DNA from: Planctomycetota bacterium
Lineage (GTDB): Bacteria; Planctomycetota; B15-G4
Direction of reading: 5' to 3'
DNA length: 15,855 nt
Assembly: GCA_003644265.1 (NCBI GenBank)
Contig: QNBX01000108.1
Span: 1 to 15,855 of the forward strand
Shown: piece by piece, positions 1 through 7,697 of the stretch
How the letters are laid out: each line of letters begins with the position of its first letter
How positions within the stretch are numbered: position 1 is the first letter of the stretch
The notes under the pieces: model-generated
The model's input: only the letters and a program-made list of their open reading frames with translations
Databases searched by the model: none
Told to the model about the DNA's origin: nothing
Made by a program: the position numbers and the translations under genes

Positions 1-1
1 C

Positions 2-46
2 CCAAGCCCCCCACGCCCCCCACGCCCCCGGCGCCCCCGGCGCCCC
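2..46. repeat. Five 9-bp C-rich tandem repeats
   Basis: Five consecutive 9-bp units: CCAAGCCCC, CCACGCCCC twice, then CGGCGCCCC twice. The 9-bp period keeps reading frame. In plus-strand frame 1 it reads as Pro-x-Pro repeats (PKP, PTP, PTP, PAP, PAP) that run to a TAG at 88-90. It could therefore be the C-terminal tail of a gene cut off by the window edge, but another plus-strand frame is also open across it, so no CDS is called. It may equally be non-coding low-complexity sequence. Confidence 0.7.
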
Positions 47-71
47 ACTGCCCGGCTGCAAAAACCCCCAC

Positions 72-100
72 TTGGCGCCCACGCCCCTAGCCGCGACAAT
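72..100 (+). promoter_or_regulatory. Candidate sigma-70-type promoter for the lipid operon
   Basis: TTGGCG at 72-77 (4 of 6 to TTGACA) and GACAAT at 95-100 (4 of 6 to TATAAT) are separated by exactly 17 nt. They lie about 110 nt before the olsB-like ATG. The spacing is ideal, but the matches are partial and found by eye. No clear Shine-Dalgarno site precedes the ATG at 211. The rest of the 101-210 leader shows nothing distinctive. Confidence 0.35.
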
Positions 101-210
101 CCCGGCGAGGTTCTTGGGAATCTCTGCGCCTCGCCCCGGCATGCAACAACGCCGTCGCGGAACGCTGCCCGCTGCGGGCCCACCCAAGACCGCCCAGGCG
201 ACCTGACCCC

Positions 211-1026
211 ATGTCCGACCCCCAAGACCCCGCCACGCGCTCGCTCGCATCCCTGGCCACGGCGCCCACCACGCGCCTGACCGAGGGCCGCTACGAGGTG
301 CGCTTCGCGCGCACGGCCGAAGACCTGCACAGCGCCCTGGCCCTGCGCTACCGGATCTTCAACCTCGAGCTCAACGAGGGCCTGGACGCCAGCCACCTCA
401 CCGGCCTGGACGAGGACGGCTTCGACGCCGCCTGCCACCACCTGCTGCTGGAGCACACGGGCAGCGGCGAGATCGTCGGCACGTACCGCCTGCAGACCGC
501 CGAGATGGCCGCCGCGCACCAGGGCTTCTACTCCGACGGCGAGTTCCGCATGGGCGACCTCGGTCCCGAGATCCTGGCGCAGGGCGTCGAGCTGGGACGC
601 GCCTGCATCAGCGCCGAGCACCGCAACCAGAAGGCGCTCTTCGGGCTCTGGCGCGGGCTGGCGGCGTACCTGGTGTTTGCGCGGCGGCGCTACCTGTTCG
701 GCTGCTGCTCGCTCACCAGCCAGGACCAGGACCTGGCGCTGGCCGCGGCCGAGCACCTGCGCGTCAAGCAGTTGGTCTGGCCCGACCTGCACGTGAGCGC
801 CCGGGCGCCCTATCGCTGCAGCGGCGCGCAGCCCGACGCGCGCGCCGTCAAGGCCGTCTCTCTGCCGCGCCTGTTCCGGACCTACCTGCGCTTCGGCGCC
901 TACGTCTGCAGCGAGCCCGCCATCGACCGCGCCTTCGGCACCATCGACTTCATCGTGCTGATGGACACCAAGGCCCTGCCCGAACGCTCGCTCAACACCT
1001 TCTTCGGGGACGCGCGGCCTTGGTGA
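211..1026 (+). CDS. olsB: OlsB-like GNAT-fold N-acyltransferase (ornithine lipid step 1)
   Basis: A 271-aa protein of the OlsB / hemolysin-like acetyltransferase_5 family. Family members transfer a 3-hydroxyacyl chain from ACP to the alpha-amine of ornithine, forming lyso-ornithine lipid at the inner membrane face. Visible family motifs are RYEVRFA (27-33), LRYRIF (45-50), FDAACHHLLL (71-80), VGTYRL (89-94), ELGRACIS (127-134), LWRGLAAYL (146-154), GCCSL (164-168) and the C-terminal LRFGAYVCSEPAIDR with DFIVLMD after it. The length is normal for the family. A PlsC-type acyltransferase starts 19 nt downstream, matching the known olsB-olsA pairing. The ATG at 211 is chosen because homology begins near residue 25 and no better start is seen; an SD is not evident. 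The amino acid substrate could be something other than ornithine. Confidence 0.82.
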   Translation: MSDPQDPATRSLASLATAPTTRLTEGRYEVRFARTAEDLHSALALRYRIFNLELNEGLDASHLTGLDEDGFDAACHHLLLEHTGSGEIVGTYRLQTAEMAAAHQGFYSDGEFRMGDLGPEILAQGVELGRACISAEHRNQKALFGLWRGLAAYLVFARRRYLFGCCSLTSQDQDLALAAAEHLRVKQLVWPDLHVSARAPYRCSGAQPDARAVKAVSLPRLFRTYLRFGAYVCSEPAIDRAFGTIDFIVLMDTKALPERSLNTFFGDARPW

Positions 1027-1045
1027 ACCCGTCGGCGGCAGCGGC

Positions 1046-1828
1046 ATGAGCAGCCTGCGCGCGTCCGCCCGGCTGCTGGGGTTCCTGGTCTGCTCGGGCA
1101 CCGCGCTGTTGCTCTACGTGCTGGGACGTCTGCTGGTGCGCGTGCTGCCCCGGCTCGACGCACCGCTGCACAACAGCGCCTGCCGCTTCTGGACCCGCAG
1201 CGTAGCGGCCGTCATCGGCATGCGCGTGCGCGTCATCGGCGCCCCGCCCAAGGGGCCCTTCATGCTGGTGAGCAACCACCTGGGCTACATCGACATCATC
1301 ACGCTCATGACCGCCTGCCCGGCGGTGTTCGTGTCCCGCGGCGACCTGAAGCACTGGCCGCTGCTGGGCGTCATGGCGCGGGCCTCGGGCACGCTCTTCA
1401 TCGACCGCGAGCTGCGGCGCGACGTCATGCGCATCAACGCCCTGATCCGCGGCGTGCTCGAGCGTGGCCTGGGCCTGATCGTGTTCGCCGAGGGCACCAG
1501 CTCCGACGGCAGCGGCGTGCTGCCGTTCCGTTCGTCCTTGCTGGAGCCGGCCGTGGCGAGCTCTCTGCCCGTGCACTGGGCCTGCCTGCACTACCAGGCA
1601 CCTGCCCACGGCCCGCCCGCATCGCGAGCCGTCTGCTGGTGGGGCGAGATGACCTTCCTGCCGCACTTCTGGAGACTGCTCGGGCTCAAGCGCGTCGACG
1701 CCACGCTTCGCTTCGGCGAGACGCCGGTGGCGGCGGACGACCGTCGCGAGCTGGCTGCAGCGCTGCAGCGCTGCGTCTCCGACGCGCTCAGGGAGCTCCA
1801 GACGCAGCCCACCAACGAGAGGGGCTGA
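1046..1828 (+). CDS. olsA: OlsA/PlsC-like 1-acyl-glycerol-3-phosphate acyltransferase family protein
   Basis: A 260-aa lysophospholipid-type acyltransferase. A hydrophobic N-terminus (about 9-33) would anchor it in the membrane. The HX4D catalytic motif is complete: NHLGYID, His78 and Asp83. Block II GTLFIDR lies at 115-121. Block III is FAEGTSSDG at 147-155, where the usual FPEGT has Ala in place of Pro. PlsC enzymes acylate lysophosphatidate, whereas OlsA paralogues add the second, ester-linked acyl chain to lyso-ornithine lipid. Position immediately after an OlsB-like gene favours the OlsA role, but this is inferred from context and PlsC activity cannot be excluded. It ends 9 nt before the next gene, so the three are probably co-transcribed. 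No clear SD precedes the ATG. Confidence 0.82.
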   Translation: MSSLRASARLLGFLVCSGTALLLYVLGRLLVRVLPRLDAPLHNSACRFWTRSVAAVIGMRVRVIGAPPKGPFMLVSNHLGYIDIITLMTACPAVFVSRGDLKHWPLLGVMARASGTLFIDRELRRDVMRINALIRGVLERGLGLIVFAEGTSSDGSGVLPFRSSLLEPAVASSLPVHWACLHYQAPAHGPPASRAVCWWGEMTFLPHFWRLLGLKRVDATLRFGETPVAADDRRELAAALQRCVSDALRELQTQPTNERG

Positions 1829-1837
1829 GGCGCTTCC

Positions 1838-4468
1838 GTGCGAGCTGCGTTCCACAAGGCGCTGCGCTGGCTGCTGGCCACCTGGGCCCTGGCCGCCCTG
1901 CTCTCGCTGGCCTGGCGCGGGCTGAGCCCGCCCCGTCCCCTGGCTCCGCTGCCCGACGGCGTGCAGGCCGTGGAGTTGCCGCGCGCCGGAGCACCGCTGC
2001 GTCTGGCGTATCGCTCGTGGGGCGCACGGCAGGGCGACGACGGCGCACCACGCCCGGCGGTTCTGCTGCTGCACGGCAGCCCGGGCGACAGCGGCAACTT
2101 CCGCAAGCTCGCCCCGCTGCTCGCGCCGCGCTATTTCGTGCTGGCGCCGGACCTGCCCGGCTTCGGGCACAGCAGCCTCGACGTGGACGGCGTCTCCATC
2201 ACCGACCACGCGGCCCACAGCCTGGCGCTGCTCAACGCGCTGCAGATCGAGCGGGCGCACGTGCTGGGCTACAGCCTGGGCGGCGGCGTGGCTCTGCAGC
2301 TGTGGGAGCGCGCGCCCGAGCGCGTGGCCTCGCTGGTGCTGCTGGCGTCGATCGGCGTGCAGGAGATGGAGTGGCTGGGCGATTATTCGCTCAACCACGG
2401 CCTGCACCTGCTGCAGCTCGCGATGATCCGCGGGCTCGACCTGGCCCTGCCCCACTTCGGGAGCACCGACGCGTTGCAGCGCGCGTTGCAGTACGCGCGC
2501 AACTTCGCCCAGACCGATCAGCGGCCGCTGCGTGGCCTGCTGCAGCGCTACGACGGCCCCGCGCTGGTGATCCACGGCGAGGACGACTTCCTGGTGCCGG
2601 TGGAGGCCGCACGTGAGCACCTGCGCCTGCTGCCCCAGGCCCAGGCCTGGATCGCGGCCTCCGCGCCGCAGGCGGGCTGGGGCACGGCCGACCACTTCAT
2701 GCCCTTCCGCAGCCCCCCGCCGTTCGCCGAGGCCCTGCTTGAGCAGCTCGACCGGGTGCAGCGCGGCGCGGCGCCCACCCGCGCAACGGCCGACCCCGAA
2801 CGCGTGGCTGCGGCCGCCCGTCCCTTCGACCCGGCCGCCGTGCCCCCGGCCCGCGGCCTGTTTCTGTGGATCCTGCTGCTGCTCATCGCCCTGTCCACCT
2901 TCGCCAGCGAGGACCTGGCCTGCGTGGGCGCCGGCCTGCTGGCAGCCCAGGGACGCCTGGGCTTCGTGGAGGCCTCCGCCGCGGCCTTCATCGGCATCTT
3001 CGTGGGCGACATGGCGCTGTTCCTGGCGGGCCGCGTGCTCGGCCGCGCCGTCGTGCGCCGAGCGCCGCTCAAGTGGATGCTGTCGGAGGCATCGCTGGAG
3101 CGCTGCGCCGCCTGGTTCACCAAGCGTGGCGGCGCGGCCATCTTCGTGAGCCGCTTCACCCCCGGCCTGCGCCTGCCCACCTACGTGGCCGCCGGCGTGG
3201 TCGGCACGGGCGTGCTGCGCTTCGCCGCTTGGTTCGCCCTGGCGGGGCTGGCCTGGACGCCGGTGCTGGTGGCGCTCTCGATGCTGGCCGGGCGCCGCGT
3301 GTTGGAGGCCACTGACTGGGTGGCCGAGCACACCGCGCTGTCGCTCCTGATCGTGGTCGCGGCCCTGGTGCTGGTCACGCGCATCCTGCCCGGCAGCCTG
3401 ACCCACTACGGACGACGCCGACTGCTGGGCCGCTGGCTGCGCCTGCGCCACTGGGAGTTCTGGCCCATGTGGCTGATCTACCCGCCGGTGCTGGTCTGGA
3501 TCGCCTGGCTGGCCCTGCGCCACCGCAGCTTGGCCGTGGTCACCGCCGTCAACCCGGGCATCCCCGCGGGCGGCATCATCGGCGAGTCCAAGGCCGACAT
3601 CCTGGCGCGCCTCGCCGGCGCGGGAGACGCCCTGCCCCAGGCCACGTCGCTGCCGGGCGACCTGCCAGAACGCGAACGCCTCTCGCGCCTCGACGCCTTC
3701 AGCGCCACGCTGGCCCAGCCCTGGCCGCTGGTGCTCAAGCCCGACGCAGGACAGCGCGGCAGCGGCGTGGGTGTGTGCGCCGATCGGGCGGCCGCCGTGG
3801 CCTGGCTCGACCGCAACCCGGTCGACATGCTGGCCCAGGAGTACGTAGGCGGCCAGGAGTACGGCGTGTTCTGGTACCGCCGGCCGAGCGCGTCGCGGGG
3901 TGAGATCTTCTCCATCACCACCAAGTTCCTGCCGGAAGTGCGAGGCGACGGACGGCGCAACCTGGAGCAGCTCCTGTTGGACGACGCGCGCGCACCGGCC
4001 ATGCAGCGCGCCTACGCCGAGGCGCTCGGCGCGCGCCTGACGGACGTGCCCGCTCCCGGCGAGCGCGTGCGCCTGACCGAGCTGGGCACCCACTGTCGCG
4101 GCGCCGTGTTCGAGGACGGCGCGGAGCTGGCCGGCGAGGGCCTGCGCGAGGCGCTCGACGCCATCGCGGCCAGCTTCGAGGGTTTTCACTTCGGGCGCTT
4201 CGACCTGCGGGCGCCCTCAGCCGCGGCGCTGCGCGAGGGTCGCGACCTGAAGCTGCTGGAGCTCAACGGCCTCACCAGCGAGGCCACGCACATCTACGAC
4301 CGACGGCACTCGATCTTCACGGCTTGGCGCGTGCTGTGCCGGCAGTGGTCGATCGCCTTCGAGCTCGGCGTGGCCCAGCGCGCGGCGGGCGTGCCGCTCA
4401 CGTCCCTGCGCGAGGTGCTGGCCATGGCCCTCGCCTATCGCCGCACGGCCGCTCGCCGCCGGGGCTGA
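1838..4468 (+). CDS. Three-domain membrane fusion: alpha/beta hydrolase - DedA - ATP-grasp ligase
   Basis: An 876-aa protein starting at GTG, 9 nt after the olsA-like stop. Residues 1-30 have basic residues followed by a hydrophobic anchor (about 8-26). Residues 50-310 are an alpha/beta hydrolase: oxyanion region HGSPGDSGNF (79-88), nucleophile elbow GYSLGG (Ser146), acid in HGEDD (Asp249 or 250) and His286 in DHF, so the triad looks complete. Residues about 336-520 are a DedA/VTT domain with hydrophobic 341-354, ED at 358-359, GIFVGDM at 386-392 and FVSRFTPGLRLPTYVAAG at 436-453. A further membrane segment (about 541-560, starting FWPMW) precedes an ATP-grasp domain: LKPDAGQRGSGVGV (633-646, Lys634), QEYVGGQEYGVFWYR (667-681), HFGRFDLR (784-791) and LLELNGLTSEATHIYD (806-821). 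The frame is continuous, so this is a true fusion. Likely topology is hydrolase outside and ATP-grasp in the cytoplasm. The substrate is unknown; operon context suggests an amino lipid. Confidence 0.88.
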   Translation: MRAAFHKALRWLLATWALAALLSLAWRGLSPPRPLAPLPDGVQAVELPRAGAPLRLAYRSWGARQGDDGAPRPAVLLLHGSPGDSGNFRKLAPLLAPRYFVLAPDLPGFGHSSLDVDGVSITDHAAHSLALLNALQIERAHVLGYSLGGGVALQLWERAPERVASLVLLASIGVQEMEWLGDYSLNHGLHLLQLAMIRGLDLALPHFGSTDALQRALQYARNFAQTDQRPLRGLLQRYDGPALVIHGEDDFLVPVEAAREHLRLLPQAQAWIAASAPQAGWGTADHFMPFRSPPPFAEALLEQLDRVQRGAAPTRATADPERVAAAARPFDPAAVPPARGLFLWILLLLIALSTFASEDLACVGAGLLAAQGRLGFVEASAAAFIGIFVGDMALFLAGRVLGRAVVRRAPLKWMLSEASLERCAAWFTKRGGAAIFVSRFTPGLRLPTYVAAGVVGTGVLRFAAWFALAGLAWTPVLVALSMLAGRRVLEATDWVAEHTALSLLIVVAALVLVTRILPGSLTHYGRRRLLGRWLRLRHWEFWPMWLIYPPVLVWIAWLALRHRSLAVVTAVNPGIPAGGIIGESKADILARLAGAGDALPQATSLPGDLPERERLSRLDAFSATLAQPWPLVLKPDAGQRGSGVGVCADRAAAVAWLDRNPVDMLAQEYVGGQEYGVFWYRRPSASRGEIFSITTKFLPEVRGDGRRNLEQLLLDDARAPAMQRAYAEALGARLTDVPAPGERVRLTELGTHCRGAVFEDGAELAGEGLREALDAIAASFEGFHFGRFDLRAPSAAALREGRDLKLLELNGLTSEATHIYDRRHSIFTAWRVLCRQWSIAFELGVAQRAAGVPLTSLREVLAMALAYRRTAARRRG

Positions 4469-4538
4469 AGCGACCCACACGCCTGGAGTGCGCTGCCCGT
4501 GAGCCTCTCCCCGCGCACACACTCGCCGCCCGCGGCGG

Positions 4539-5909
4539 CTACGGCTCGCCGCCGGGCAGCCAGGTCGGCGTGAGCGCACCGGTCACCAGCCCGTCCACCA
4601 CCGCCAGGGCAGCCTCCCCCGCCAGGGCCATGTGGTCAAAGTCGAGCGTCCCGACCTCATCGCTCACCCGGTGGTAGTCGCTGTGCAGCGCGAAGGACGA
4701 GAGCGTCTGGGCCGGGATGCCCACGCGCGCGAACGAGATGTTGTCCGAGCGCAGAAAGAAGTTCTGGCCGGGGTATGGGTCGGCGAAGACGGGCAGGCCG
4801 GCCGCCTCCAGCTCGGCACCCAGGGTCGTGCGCTCCCAACCGCTGAGCCACAGCCGGCCGCGGCCGCCCAGGCTCTCGTCGGGGCGCCCCACCATCTCGA
4901 AGTTGAGCGCCGCCACGGTGTACTCAATGGGTACGGGCGCGCCGGCCACGTAGGCCCGGCTGCCCAGCAGGCCCTTCTCCTCGCCCGTGACCAGGACCGC
5001 CATGACCGTGCGGTACGGCGGCCGACCGGCGGCCAGCGCCCGCGCCAGCTCCAGCACCATGGCCACGCCGGAGGCGTCGTCGTCGGCCCCGTTGAAGACG
5101 CGGTCCGCGCCCGCATCGGCCAGACCCAGGTGGTCGTAGTGCGCGCTGAGAATGATCACCTCGTCCGAGGGCCCCGTGCCCGGCAGCAAGCCCACGACGT
5201 TGACGGCCAGCACGGGCTCCTCGCTGTCGAGCGAGAGGTGCAGCGTGTCGAAGCGCCCCGCAGCCAGCGCCGCGGGCAGCGACCCGCGCGTCATGAGCAG
5301 CACCGGGTCGTTGGTCGCGCCCAGCAAGAGCTTGGGCGGCGGGGTCGGCATGCCCTCGGTCGAGGGGCCCATGATGAGCAAGGCTCCCCAACCCTGGCCG
5401 CGATCCTCGTCCAGCCAGCTCATGGCGGTGCGACCGTCCGCCAGCAACACCAGGGCGTCGTGAGGGTCAGGCGTCGAGGGGATGTCCTCGGGGCCCTTGA
5501 CCAGCACGAGGTCGAGCGTGACGTGCACGGGCGGACCGCGCAGCCAGCGCAGCTCGGCGCCATGGTCGGCCTTGAGGAGCGCGCCGTCCGGGCCCTCGAA
5601 CAGGGCCTGTAGCGCGCCGTCCCGCTCGAAGCCCGCCATGCCGATGTTCTGGAGATACGTGCCCTCGTTGCCGGCCGGCGCCCAGCCCGCCTCGCCAAGC
5701 ACCGCGGCGATGTACTCCGCCGACCGCATCGCCGCCGCGCTGCCGACCTCGCGGCCCTGCATGTCGTCGGCGGCCAGGACCTCGACGTGGGAGCGCAGGG
5801 CCTCAGCCGAGAGCGGCGGGTGCTCGAACGCAGCGGGCGGTCCGGCGCAGGAGCAGAGCGCGGCGGCCAGCAGTCCGGCGTAGGCGAGGGCGAGGCGGGA
5901 GGTCGTCAT
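4539..5909 (-). CDS. M28-family zinc aminopeptidase, predicted lipoprotein
   Basis: A 456-aa secreted metallopeptidase. The start at 5909 is chosen over one 48 codons upstream because it begins directly with a signal peptide (MTTSRLALAY) ending in a lipobox-like LCSC, with lipidation at Cys21. A PA-like insert lies at about 130-225. Zinc-site motifs follow in M28 order: SAHYDH (His257, Asp259), NGADDDASG (273-281), TGEEKG (catalytic Glu310 or 311), NFEMVGR (Glu338 in place of the Asp found in some members) and SDYHRVSDE (His413). It probably cleaves N-terminal residues from peptides in the periplasm or outer envelope. It converges on the lipid operon with only 70 nt between. A minus-strand TACCCT (5917-5922) ends 7 nt before the ATG, so the mRNA may have little or no leader. 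The exact peptide specificity cannot be read from sequence. Confidence 0.92.
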   Translation of the reverse strand: MTTSRLALAYAGLLAAALCSCAGPPAAFEHPPLSAEALRSHVEVLAADDMQGREVGSAAAMRSAEYIAAVLGEAGWAPAGNEGTYLQNIGMAGFERDGALQALFEGPDGALLKADHGAELRWLRGPPVHVTLDLVLVKGPEDIPSTPDPHDALVLLADGRTAMSWLDEDRGQGWGALLIMGPSTEGMPTPPPKLLLGATNDPVLLMTRGSLPAALAAGRFDTLHLSLDSEEPVLAVNVVGLLPGTGPSDEVIILSAHYDHLGLADAGADRVFNGADDDASGVAMVLELARALAAGRPPYRTVMAVLVTGEEKGLLGSRAYVAGAPVPIEYTVAALNFEMVGRPDESLGGRGRLWLSGWERTTLGAELEAAGLPVFADPYPGQNFFLRSDNISFARVGIPAQTLSSFALHSDYHRVSDEVGTLDFDHMALAGEAALAVVDGLVTGALTPTWLPGGEP

Positions 5910-5978
5910 GGGGCGCAGGGTACACGCGGCCCGGCAGCGCCGCAGCGTCAGGCCGCTGAGCGAGCGCTCCCCAAGCAG

Positions 5979-6014
5979 AAGCGCCCCCGGCCGAGGAGAC
6001 GGCCGGGGGCGCTT
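5979..6014 (-). terminator. Strong hairpin terminator after the flotillin gene
   Basis: A perfect 14-bp inverted repeat (AAGCGCCCCCGGCC at 5979-5992 and its complement at 6001-6014) with an 8-nt loop. It lies 25 nt beyond the flotillin stop, reading on the minus strand. The sequence after it (TTCTGCTTGGGG) has only a short, interrupted T run. It is therefore an intrinsic-type hairpin with a weak U tract. It would also insulate the M28 gene from upstream transcription. Confidence 0.8.
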
Positions 6015-6039
6015 GAGGCACGGATCAGGGCAGCGGCGC

Positions 6040-7671
6040 TCAGGCCGCGCCATCCTCCGGGTCGAGCTCGGCGGCCGCGCCGTCAGCCATGGCCAGCGGC
6101 GGGGCGTCGTCGCGGGCCGTCACCGGGGCCACGTGCCCCAGCACGCGCGGCAGCTCGATGCCGGCCTGCCGCGCCAGGTCGTGCATGGCGGGCAGCGAGC
6201 CCATCAGGCCGCTCAGGAAGTCGGCCGTGGCGCCCTTGCCTCCGCGCCCCGAACCGCTGCCGCCGTCCCACACCGTGACCTTGTCGATCTTGAGGTTCTG
6301 CACGGCCTTGACCTGCTCGGCCACCAGCTCGGGCAGCTTCTCGATCAGCAGCAGGCTCGGCGCCAGGTCCGGGTGTCCGGAGCAGGCGTCCATCAGCTGG
6401 CGGTAACCCTCGGCCTTGGCCTCGAGCACGGCCCGCGTGCCCTCGGCCTCGGCGTTGTAGCGGGCCAGGATGGCGTCGGCCTCACCGGCCGCGGTGCGAC
6501 GCTGACGCTCGGCCTCGGCCTCGGCGGCGATCTCGATGCGTTGCTTCTCGATCTCCTGCGGAGCGAGCTGTTCCTTGGACAGGCGCGCCAGCTCCTGCTC
6601 GCGCTCGGCCTTGAGCACGGCCTCGCGCGCCTCGGCGGCGGCCACCTCGGCGCGACGCCGGGCGCCCGCGCGCACCTCGGCCAGCACCGCGTCCGACTCG
6701 GCCACCTTGGCGGCCGAGGTGTTCTCACCCAGCTTGGCGGTGGCCTCCTCTGAGGCCACCTTGACGCGCTGGGCCTGCTCGGCCTGCTTGGCCGCTGCGA
6801 TGGTCTCGGCGTGCCGCTGGGCCCGCACGATCTCTATGTCGCGCGTCGACGTGGCCTCGCCCTCCACGGCCTGGGCCTCGAAGCCCGCCACGGCCACGCG
6901 CTGCTCGCGCTCGGCGTCCTTCTCGCCCTGGGCGGCGGTGGCCTCCTCGCGCGCCACGCTCACCGAGCGCTCGCGGTTGGCCATGGCCTGGCCCGTGGCG
7001 CCGTCACGCTCCTGCTGCGCCACGTCCACGATGGCCGTGTTGATGGCCTCGGCCGCGGCGCGCTTGCCGATGGCGTCGATGTAGCCCGACTCGTCGGTGA
7101 TGTCGCGGATGTTCACGTTGATCAGCTCGAGGCCGACCTTGTTCACCTCCTGGCCGACGTTCTCGTTGATCAGGTTCATGAACTTCTCGCGGTCCCGGTT
7201 GATCTCCTCGATCGAGAGCGTCGCGATGACCAGGCGCAGCTGACCCAGGATGATGTCCTGGGCCTGATCGCGGATCTTGGCCTCGCCCAGGCCGAGCAGG
7301 CGCTCGGCGGCGTTGTTCATGAGCACCGGATCGGTGCCGATACCCACCGTGAAGGTGGACGGCACGTTGACGCGAATGTTGTTGCGCGAGAGCGCGCCCG
7401 ACAGCGGGATCTCGATCACCAGCGGGTCGAGGAACAGGTACTCGTAATCCTGGATCAGCGGGATCACGAAGGCGCCGCCTCCATGGATGCACTTGGCGGC
7501 CTGGCGCCCGGCCACGCGGCCGTAGATCACCAGGATGCGGTTGCTGGGGCAGCGCTTGTATTGGCGCGTGACGAAGAGCGCGGCGAACAGGAAGAGCAGC
7601 AGGGCGAAACCGCCCAGGCCTCCGTACCACACGAGGTCCTCGGAGATGGCGGCAAGGATCGGGGTGAACAT
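6040..7671 (-). CDS. floT: Flotillin (SPFH/band 7 family, FloT-like)
   Basis: A 543-aa flotillin, a scaffold of membrane microdomains that assembles into large oligomers at the inner membrane. An N-terminal hydrophobic segment (about 15-35, VWYGGLGGFALLLFLFAALFV) is followed by the SPFH domain (about 37-205) with YKRCPSNRILVIYG, GGGAFVIPLIQ and the conserved INVNIRDITDESGYIDAIG stretch. A long Glu/Ala-rich coiled coil (about 203-425) contains the EA repeats typical of flotillins. The C-terminal region includes a Gly-rich linker (469-479) and an acidic tail. A good SD (GGAGG) precedes the ATG by 5 nt. An NfeD-like gene ends 26 nt upstream, matching the Bacillus yuaF-yuaG (floT) arrangement. 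Length and domain order are normal for the family. Confidence 0.95.
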   Translation of the reverse strand: MFTPILAAISEDLVWYGGLGGFALLLFLFAALFVTRQYKRCPSNRILVIYGRVAGRQAAKCIHGGGAFVIPLIQDYEYLFLDPLVIEIPLSGALSRNNIRVNVPSTFTVGIGTDPVLMNNAAERLLGLGEAKIRDQAQDIILGQLRLVIATLSIEEINRDREKFMNLINENVGQEVNKVGLELINVNIRDITDESGYIDAIGKRAAAEAINTAIVDVAQQERDGATGQAMANRERSVSVAREEATAAQGEKDAEREQRVAVAGFEAQAVEGEATSTRDIEIVRAQRHAETIAAAKQAEQAQRVKVASEEATAKLGENTSAAKVAESDAVLAEVRAGARRRAEVAAAEAREAVLKAEREQELARLSKEQLAPQEIEKQRIEIAAEAEAERQRRTAAGEADAILARYNAEAEGTRAVLEAKAEGYRQLMDACSGHPDLAPSLLLIEKLPELVAEQVKAVQNLKIDKVTVWDGGSGSGRGGKGATADFLSGLMGSLPAMHDLARQAGIELPRVLGHVAPVTARDDAPPLAMADGAAAELDPEDGAA

Positions 7672-7676
7672 GTCGT

Positions 7677-7681
7677 CCTCC
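7677..7681 (-). promoter_or_regulatory. Shine-Dalgarno site of the flotillin gene
   Basis: GGAGG on the minus strand, 5 nt before the ATG at 7671. It confirms that start. Confidence 0.8.
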
Positions 7682-7697
7682 AGTAGTGAGCGGGGAG

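Noticed and set aside
1..90. Partial plus-strand CDS ending at TAG 88-90
   Set aside because: The Pro-rich frame is suggestive, but only 29 codons are visible and another frame is also open through the repeat, so it is described only as a repeat.
992..4189. A 1065-codon open frame on the minus strand opposite the lipid operon
   Set aside because: Its translation is low-complexity His/Gln/Ala/Arg/Gly with no recognisable motif, and it lies opposite genes with clear catalytic motifs. Long antisense open frames are expected at this GC content.
4533..4554. CGGCGG / CCGCCG hairpin at the convergent ends of the fusion gene and the M28 gene
   Set aside because: Only 6 bp with a 10-nt loop, no T run, and it overlaps the M28 coding end. 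This is insufficient for a terminator call.
4539..5909. Glu338 in place of the usual Asp as an inactivating change in the M28 enzyme
   Set aside because: Glu at this metal-site position also occurs in M28 family members, and all other ligands are present.
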